DNA from: Paracoccus zhejiangensis
GTDB taxonomy: Bacteria > Pseudomonadota > Alphaproteobacteria > Rhodobacterales > Rhodobacteraceae
DNA length: 64,000 nucleotides
Direction: 5' to 3'
Assembly: GCF_002847445.1 (NCBI RefSeq)
Contig: NZ_CP025430.1
Coordinates: forward strand, 1,984,001-2,048,000
The notes under the pieces are model-generated. The model was not told where the DNA came from. It searched no databases and was given only the letters and a program-made list of their open reading frames with translations. Positions within the stretch are counted from its first letter, which is position 1. Each line of letters begins with the position of its first letter. Positions 59,385 to 64,000 of the stretch are shown here, in pieces. Made by a program: the position numbers and the translations under genes.

Positions 59385-60613
59385 GCGTCTCTGCGACCCT
59401 GCCGGCGCCCGCAACCGGGCGCTGGCGTGCCTTGGCGCTGATCTGCGCCGCTGTGGTGCTGTCGATGACGCCGTGGTTTTCCGCCACTGCGATCCTGCCT
59501 GAACTCAGCGCCCGCTGGCAGATGGATGAGGTGACGGCCTCTTGGATGACCATTGCCGTGCAGCTGGGCTTCGTCACCGGCGCGCTGGGGCTGACCGTGA
59601 CCGGCCTTGCCGACCGGCTGCCGATGCGGCAGCTGATCGGCTGGTCGGCCTGCGCGGCGGGCCTCTGCAACCTCGCCCTGCTGGCCGCGCCGGGACCGGG
59701 CAGCGCCACCCTGCTGCGCTTCCTGACCGGCATGGCGCTGGCCGGGGTCTACCCGCCCGCGATGAAGCTGGTGACGACTTGGTTCATCGGCGGACGCGGG
59801 CTGGCGCTTGGCATGGTGACCGGGGCGCTGACCTTTGGCTCGGCCTTTCCCCACCTGGTCCGCGCCGCCAGCGCCGGGCTGGACTGGCGGGTCGTCGTCG
59901 TCATCACCTCGGCCGCCGCCCTGACCTCGGCGCTGATGGTGGCGCTGATCGTGCGCGAGGGGCCGCATGGCTATGTCCCCGCCGCCTTCAGCCTGTCCGA
60001 GCTGAAGAACATCGTCCTGAACAAACCCCTGATGCTCGCCAATACCGGCTATTTCGGCCATATGTGGGAGCTTTATGCCATGTGGGGCTGGTTTCTTGCC
60101 TTTGCCTCGGGCGCGCTGGCGCAGGCGGGACTGGGTGGCGCGCTGGCCTCGTGGCTGACCTTCTGGGTGATCGCGGCGGGCGCCGTCGGCTGCGTTGCCG
60201 GCGGCTGTCTGGCCGACCGGATCGGGCGGACGGCGACGACGGCGATCATGCTGATCCTGTCCGGCGGCTGCGCCGCGCTGATCGGCTTTGCCTTCACCGG
60301 TCCGGGCTGGCTGCTGGTGCTGCTGGCGCTGGTCTGGGGCTTCACCATCGTGGCGGATTCGGCCCAGTTCTCGACCATGGTCACCGAGCTGTCCGAGCGC
60401 CGGCTGGTCGGCACCGCACTGGCCTTTCAGATGGGCGTGGGCTTCGGCCTGACCGTCATCACCCTGCGGCTGATGCCGGCCTTCGCGCAGTGGATCGGCG
60501 GCTGGCAATGGGCCTTCCTGCTTCTGGTTCCCGGCCCGGTGATCGGCGCGAGCGCAATGATATGGCTGCGTCGCCTGCCAGAAGCCGCGCGGATCAATGG
60601 CGGGCGGCGTTAG
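59381..60613 (+). CDS. MFS transporter (CynX/NimT-like)
   Basis: 410-residue major facilitator protein with 12 helices. Signs are MTPWFSATAILPELSARWQM near the N-terminus, TGLADRLPMRQLIGWSACAA (loop 2-3 basic motif), and in the C-terminal half GGCLADRIGRTATTAIMLIL. The GTG start at 59381 overlaps the dppC stop, so it is co-expressed with the peptide importer. Its stop overlaps that of the convergent iolB gene by 4 bases. The substrate is unknown. Confidence 0.85.
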   Translation: MSVSATLPAPATGRWRALALICAAVVLSMTPWFSATAILPELSARWQMDEVTASWMTIAVQLGFVTGALGLTVTGLADRLPMRQLIGWSACAAGLCNLALLAAPGPGSATLLRFLTGMALAGVYPPAMKLVTTWFIGGRGLALGMVTGALTFGSAFPHLVRAASAGLDWRVVVVITSAAALTSALMVALIVREGPHGYVPAAFSLSELKNIVLNKPLMLANTGYFGHMWELYAMWGWFLAFASGALAQAGLGGALASWLTFWVIAAGAVGCVAGGCLADRIGRTATTAIMLILSGGCAALIGFAFTGPGWLLVLLALVWGFTIVADSAQFSTMVTELSERRLVGTALAFQMGVGFGLTVITLRLMPAFAQWIGGWQWAFLLLVPGPVIGASAMIWLRRLPEAARINGGRR

Positions 60614-61413
60614 GCGTCGCGCTTCAGAATCCAGTCTACCTCGGGGGCCGGCACGAAGCGCCATTTGCGCAGCGGCCCGGCCATGACGTTCAGGTAATAC
60701 ATCTGGAACCCATAGGGCGCGCCGCAGGGATGATGCCCGCGCGGCACCAGCACCACATCGCCGTCCTTGACCGCCATCACCTCGTCCAGCCCGCCATCGT
60801 CGGTATAGACCCGCTGGATGCCGAAGCCCTCGGCCGGCTCGAGCCGGTGATAATAGGTCTCCTCCAGGTAGGTGATGCGCGGAAAGTCGTCCTCGTCATG
60901 GCGATGGCTGGGATAGGATGACCAATGGCCCGCCGGGGTGAAGACCTCGGTCACCAAGAGGCTGTCGGCGACCTCGCGATCCTCCATGGCGATATTGTTG
61001 ATGTAGCGCGTGTTCGTGCCCTTGCCCCGCTCGGTCAGCGTGATGCCCTCGGGTCCAAGCCGCCGCGCCGGATGGGTGCCGTGGCCGGGCGCCGAACAGA
61101 CAGCGATGGTGCAATCCGTCATCGCCTCTGCCCGCCAGTCCTGCCCGTTCGGCACATAGAGGCAATGCGGCGCGCTGCGCTCGAAGACCGACATCCTGTC
61201 ACCCAGCACACCCCAGTCCTGCCCGGCGGCCTGAAGGCTGGCCTTGCCTTCGACCATCACCAGAATGACCTCGCGATCCCCGGTCGCCTCTGCAGCAACC
61301 TCGCCCGCCCGCAACCGGTAGAGCGAGAAGCCGACATAGCGCCAGCCGGCGGATTCGGGCGTGATCTGGTGCACCTTGCCATGCGTGCCAAAGGGTTTCC
61401 GCAGCAGTCTCAT
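60610..61413 (-). CDS. iolB: 5-deoxy-glucuronate isomerase IolB
   Basis: Isomerises 5-deoxyglucuronate to 2-deoxy-5-keto-gluconate in myo-inositol catabolism. 267 residues, cupin type. Motifs: TRYINNIAMEDREVADSLLV, the metal-site HWSSYPSHRHDEDDFPRITY with ETYYHRLEP, and the C-terminal DGDVVLVPRGHHPCGAPYGF. ATG at 61413 overlaps the stop of the upstream small gene by 4 bases (ATGA). Confidence 0.95.
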   Translation of the reverse strand: MRLLRKPFGTHGKVHQITPESAGWRYVGFSLYRLRAGEVAAEATGDREVILVMVEGKASLQAAGQDWGVLGDRMSVFERSAPHCLYVPNGQDWRAEAMTDCTIAVCSAPGHGTHPARRLGPEGITLTERGKGTNTRYINNIAMEDREVADSLLVTEVFTPAGHWSSYPSHRHDEDDFPRITYLEETYYHRLEPAEGFGIQRVYTDDGGLDEVMAVKDGDVVLVPRGHHPCGAPYGFQMYYLNVMAGPLRKWRFVPAPEVDWILKRDA

Positions 61414-61613
61414 GGCTTGTCCGCCGACAGGAACAGGACGTAGAGCAGGTAGATCCCCGCCGCGCCAAAGATCAGCCCCCAGCCGATTTTGCCGGTCGAA
61501 ACCTCGACTCCGGCCCAGATCAGCGGCAGCAACACACAGAGGATGCGGACCCAGAGCGGGCGAAAGAACGGGGCCTTGGGGTCTACGAGCAAACGCGCCT
61601 CCTTCACTGTCAT
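61410..61613 (-). CDS. Small membrane protein within the inositol operon
   Basis: 67 residues with two hydrophobic segments (VRILCVLLPLIWAGVEV and IGWGLIFGAAGIYLLYVLFL), so likely a two-helix inner-membrane protein. It lies between iolE (6-base gap) and iolB (4-base overlap), with no known function that I recognise. Placement between inositol catabolic enzymes suggests a regulatory or transport-linked role; this is inference only. Confidence 0.72.
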   Translation of the reverse strand: MTVKEARLLVDPKAPFFRPLWVRILCVLLPLIWAGVEVSTGKIGWGLIFGAAGIYLLYVLFLSADKP

Positions 61614-61619
61614 GCCAGC

Positions 61620-62513
61620 CTAGCGCAGACCGACGCGGCCCGCGATCTCCTTCAGCGTCCTCAGACCCAGACCCTGGTACTGCAGCGGGTTGCGGATGGC
61701 GCTGTCCTGTTCGGCCTCGATCACCACCCAACCCTTGTAGCCGGCATCGGCGGCGAGTTTCAGCACCGGCTCGAAATCGATGCAGCCCTCGGGATCGCCG
61801 GGCACGGTAAAGGCACCACGCCGGACGCCCTCTAGAAAGGACAGGTTCTGCGCGCGCACCTCGGCCATCATCGCCGGGCGGATGTTCTTGCAATGGATAT
61901 GGGTCACGCGGTCCATGTAGTTCCGCGCCAGCGCCACCGGATCGGCCCCGCCGAACTGCGCGTGCCCGGTGTCCAGCAGCAGCCGCGTCGCCGGACCCGC
62001 CATCGCCATGAAGCGATCGATATCCTCGCCGCTTTCGATGATCGTGCCCATGTGGTGGTGATAACCCATCTTGACCCCCTGCCCCGCCGCATGGGCCGAC
62101 AAGGCCTCGTATCCGGTCGAGAAACGGTCCCATTCGGCATCGGACATGATCGGCCGGTCATTCACCGGCACCGCGTCATTGCCGTGCACTGTATTCGAGC
62201 ATTCGCAGGCATTGATGTGATCGCCACCAGCCGCACGGGTGAAGTCGATCCAGTCCTGCAGCCGGGCGATCTCGGTCTCGAGATCATTGACCAGCAGGTT
62301 GGTCGAGAACCAGCCGGCGGCAAAGCGCAGCCCGTAATCGCCCAGCTTCGCCTTCAGCACGCTGCCGTCATCGGGCATCTTGTGGCCCTTCTCGATGCCG
62401 TCGAAGCCGATCTCGCGGCAATCGGACAGGCAATCGTCCAGAGACAGGTGATCGCCGATGGACCAGTCGTCGTCATTGGACCAGGCGATGGGGTTGGTAC
62501 CGTAAAGGATCAT
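61620..62513 (-). CDS. iolE: Myo-inosose-2 dehydratase IolE
   Basis: Dehydrates 2-keto-myo-inositol to 3D-trihydroxycyclohexane-1,2-dione. 297 residues, TIM-barrel type. MILYGTNPIAWSNDDDW at the N-terminus and GYHHHMGTIIESGEDIDRFM and LLDTGHAQFGGADPVALARN match IolE; the metal-binding Glu/His/Asp residues are present. I chose ATG at 62513 (no ribosome site is seen for either start; GTG at 62522 directly follows the iolD stop). Confidence 0.94.
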   Translation of the reverse strand: MILYGTNPIAWSNDDDWSIGDHLSLDDCLSDCREIGFDGIEKGHKMPDDGSVLKAKLGDYGLRFAAGWFSTNLLVNDLETEIARLQDWIDFTRAAGGDHINACECSNTVHGNDAVPVNDRPIMSDAEWDRFSTGYEALSAHAAGQGVKMGYHHHMGTIIESGEDIDRFMAMAGPATRLLLDTGHAQFGGADPVALARNYMDRVTHIHCKNIRPAMMAEVRAQNLSFLEGVRRGAFTVPGDPEGCIDFEPVLKLAADAGYKGWVVIEAEQDSAIRNPLQYQGLGLRTLKEIAGRVGLR

Positions 62514-62522
62514 GTCACTCAC

Positions 62523-64000
62523 TCAGTCAAAGCTGCGCTGCTGCGCGCTGTTGTCGTTGTATTCGGCGCGGGCACGTTCCAGCCGCTCTGGCCCACCCGC
62601 CTGCGGCACGGCCACATCCCACCACGCCCCGCCAGCACCGGTGCCGGGTACGGGATCGGTGTCGATGACGATGACCGAGGGAATGTCGCGCGCCCGTGCC
62701 GCCACGATCGCGGCCTGCAGCCCGGCAATGCCATCGACCTTCTCGGCATGGGCTCCCATGCTGGCGGCATGGGCGGCGAAATCGATCTGTGGCTGCACCT
62801 CGACTGCACTGTCGCGGTAGAGGTTGTTGAACTCGGCCCCGCCGCAGGCGATCTGCAGGCGGTTGATGCAGCCATAACCGCGATTGTCGGTCAGAACGAT
62901 GGTGAAGGGGACCCGGCGCATGACCGCCGTGGCCAGCTCGCTATTGGCCATCATGTAGCTGCCATCCCCGACGAAGCAGACGACCTCCTTATCGGGCTCG
63001 GCCAGCTTGATGCCCATGGCGCCCGCGACCTCGTAGCCCATGCAGCTGTAGCCGTATTCCATGTGATAGCCGCCGGGAGCCGCCTGCCACAGCACCTGCA
63101 GCGCGCCGGGCATGGTGCCGGCGGCGCACATCACCACGGTTTCGGGCGTGGCCACCCGCTGCACCGCACCGATCACCTGCGCATCGGTGGGAAGGGCGTT
63201 GCTGTCGGAGGGCGCGGCGGTCACGCCGGCAACTGCCTCGAACCAGTCGAGCCGCGACTGCGCGTCGAAATCCGGGGCGCGGTGGCTGCCCAGAAGGGTG
63301 GAAAGTTTTTCCATCGCCACCCGAGCGTCTCCGACCACAGGCAGCGCGCCATGCTTGGTCGCGTCATAGCCATGCAGGTTGATACTGACCAGCCGCCGCT
63401 CGGGGTTCTGGAACAGCGCCCAACTGCCGGTGGTGAAATCCTGGAACCGCGTACCGACGCCGATCACCAGGTCCGCCTCTGCACAGAGCTTGTTCGCAGA
63501 CTCCGAGCCGGTGACGCCGGGGGAGCCGAAATTGAGCGTGTCCTCGCAGCCATTCGCCCCCTTGCCCGCCTGCGTTTCGACGAAGGGGATGTTATGGGCG
63601 CGCGCAAACTCGGCCAGCACGGCCTCGGCCCCGGAATAGATCACGCCCCCGCCCGAGATGATGACCGGTGCCTTGGCCGCACGGATCAACTCCGCCGCCT
63701 CGGCCAACTCGCGCGGGTCGGGTTCGGGGCGGCGGATGCGCCAGACCTTCGGCGCGAAGAACTGGGCGGGGTAATCATAGGCCTCGGCCTGCACGTCCTG
63801 ACAGAAGGCCAGGCAGACCGGCCCGCAATTGGCCGGATCGGTCATCACCGACAGCGCCCGCGGCAGGCAGGTCAAGAGATGCTCGGGCCGGGCGATGCGG
63901 TCGAAATAGCGCACCACCGGGCGAAAGCAGTCATTGGCGCTGACCGTGCCATCGTCGAAATCCTCGATCTGCTGCAATACCGGGTCGGGACGGCGGTTGG
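62523..64000 (-). CDS. iolD: 3D-(3,5/4)-trihydroxycyclohexane-1,2-dione hydrolase IolD (partial at the right edge)
   Basis: Thiamine-diphosphate enzyme that opens the ring of the inositol dione to 5-deoxy-glucuronate. The 492 residues present include NRRPDPVLQQIEDFDDGTVS at the cut edge, the FAD/TPP-fold block APVIISGGGVIYSGAEAVLA, and the TPP-binding GDGSYMMANSELATAVMRRV. The N-terminal ~120-130 residues are outside the window. Upstream of the iolE-iolB genes, it leads this part of the inositol operon. Confidence 0.94.
   Translation of the reverse strand, partial: NRRPDPVLQQIEDFDDGTVSANDCFRPVVRYFDRIARPEHLLTCLPRALSVMTDPANCGPVCLAFCQDVQAEAYDYPAQFFAPKVWRIRRPEPDPRELAEAAELIRAAKAPVIISGGGVIYSGAEAVLAEFARAHNIPFVETQAGKGANGCEDTLNFGSPGVTGSESANKLCAEADLVIGVGTRFQDFTTGSWALFQNPERRLVSINLHGYDATKHGALPVVGDARVAMEKLSTLLGSHRAPDFDAQSRLDWFEAVAGVTAAPSDSNALPTDAQVIGAVQRVATPETVVMCAAGTMPGALQVLWQAAPGGYHMEYGYSCMGYEVAGAMGIKLAEPDKEVVCFVGDGSYMMANSELATAVMRRVPFTIVLTDNRGYGCINRLQIACGGAEFNNLYRDSAVEVQPQIDFAAHAASMGAHAEKVDGIAGLQAAIVAARARDIPSVIVIDTDPVPGTGAGGAWWDVAVPQAGGPERLERARAEYNDNSAQQRSFD

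Noticed and set aside
1..64000. tRNA, rRNA, CRISPR arrays, insertion sequences, prophage or attachment sites
   Set aside because: I saw no cloverleaf-like gene ends, no regularly spaced repeats, no transposase or integrase motifs and no phage structural genes.

Overview
The window looks like chromosomal DNA from an alphaproteobacterium of the Rhodobacteraceae, most likely Paracoccus or a close relative. The evidence is high G+C, an F1-ATPase zeta-subunit gene, typical rhodobacteral short-gap operons, a CtrA-type box, and a GC-hairpin plus 'GGGATATTT' intergenic element. I supported 56 protein genes, two of them cut by the window edges. I found no rRNA, tRNA, CRISPR array, insertion sequence or prophage.

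Layout. 1-5.0 kb: a DctB-like sensor kinase (cut at the left edge) diverges from a TRAP dicarboxylate transporter (dctPQM). 5.1-11.5 kb: an FbpABC/AfuABC-type ABC importer with an inositol-monophosphatase-family phosphatase, divergent from a LacI regulator; a phosphorylated carbohydrate is a likelier substrate than iron. 11.4-16.1 kb: a polar amino acid ABC importer ending in a gamma-glutamylpolyamine-synthetase-like glutamine synthetase. 16.2-20.0 kb: purC-purS, the F1-ATPase zeta subunit, a MATE exporter and two PaaI-type thioesterases. 20.1-27.1 kb: two MerR regulators heading a beta-oxidation locus (acyl-CoA dehydrogenase, GST, thiolase, FadB/FadJ-type protein). 27.1-28.9 kb: a MerR regulator and a divergent MFS exporter sharing a SoxR-box-like operator with a 19-bp promoter spacer. 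28.9-33.7 kb: a TelA / DUF2927 / SPFH-GYF / zinc-ribbon membrane-stress cluster.

33.8-39.0 kb: a PfkB sugar kinase, an NTF2-flavin monooxygenase, its probable AcoR-like regulator (lacking GAFTGA and Walker B) and a small exported His/acid-rich protein. 39.0-43.9 kb: an AT-rich promoter followed by two tightly linked genes, an alpha/beta-hydrolase fused to a caspase-like peptidase and a gluzincin metalloprotease. This is the best candidate for an undescribed system. 43.9-50.3 kb: housekeeping (dusA, gltX, efp), a minimal zincin, a PfkB kinase, a conserved hypothetical and an M20 amidohydrolase. 50.4-51.6 kb: a diguanylate cyclase behind an exact CtrA half-site pair. 51.7-60.6 kb: a dipeptide-type ABC importer with two tandem paralogous binding proteins and a trailing MFS gene. 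60.6-64.0 kb: part of a myo-inositol catabolic operon (iolD-iolE-small membrane protein-iolB), with iolD cut at the right edge.

Overall the segment is dominated by uptake systems for organic acids, amino acids, peptides, probable sugar phosphates and inositol, with fatty acid oxidation. The accessory interest lies in 28.9-33.7 kb and 36.7-43.9 kb.
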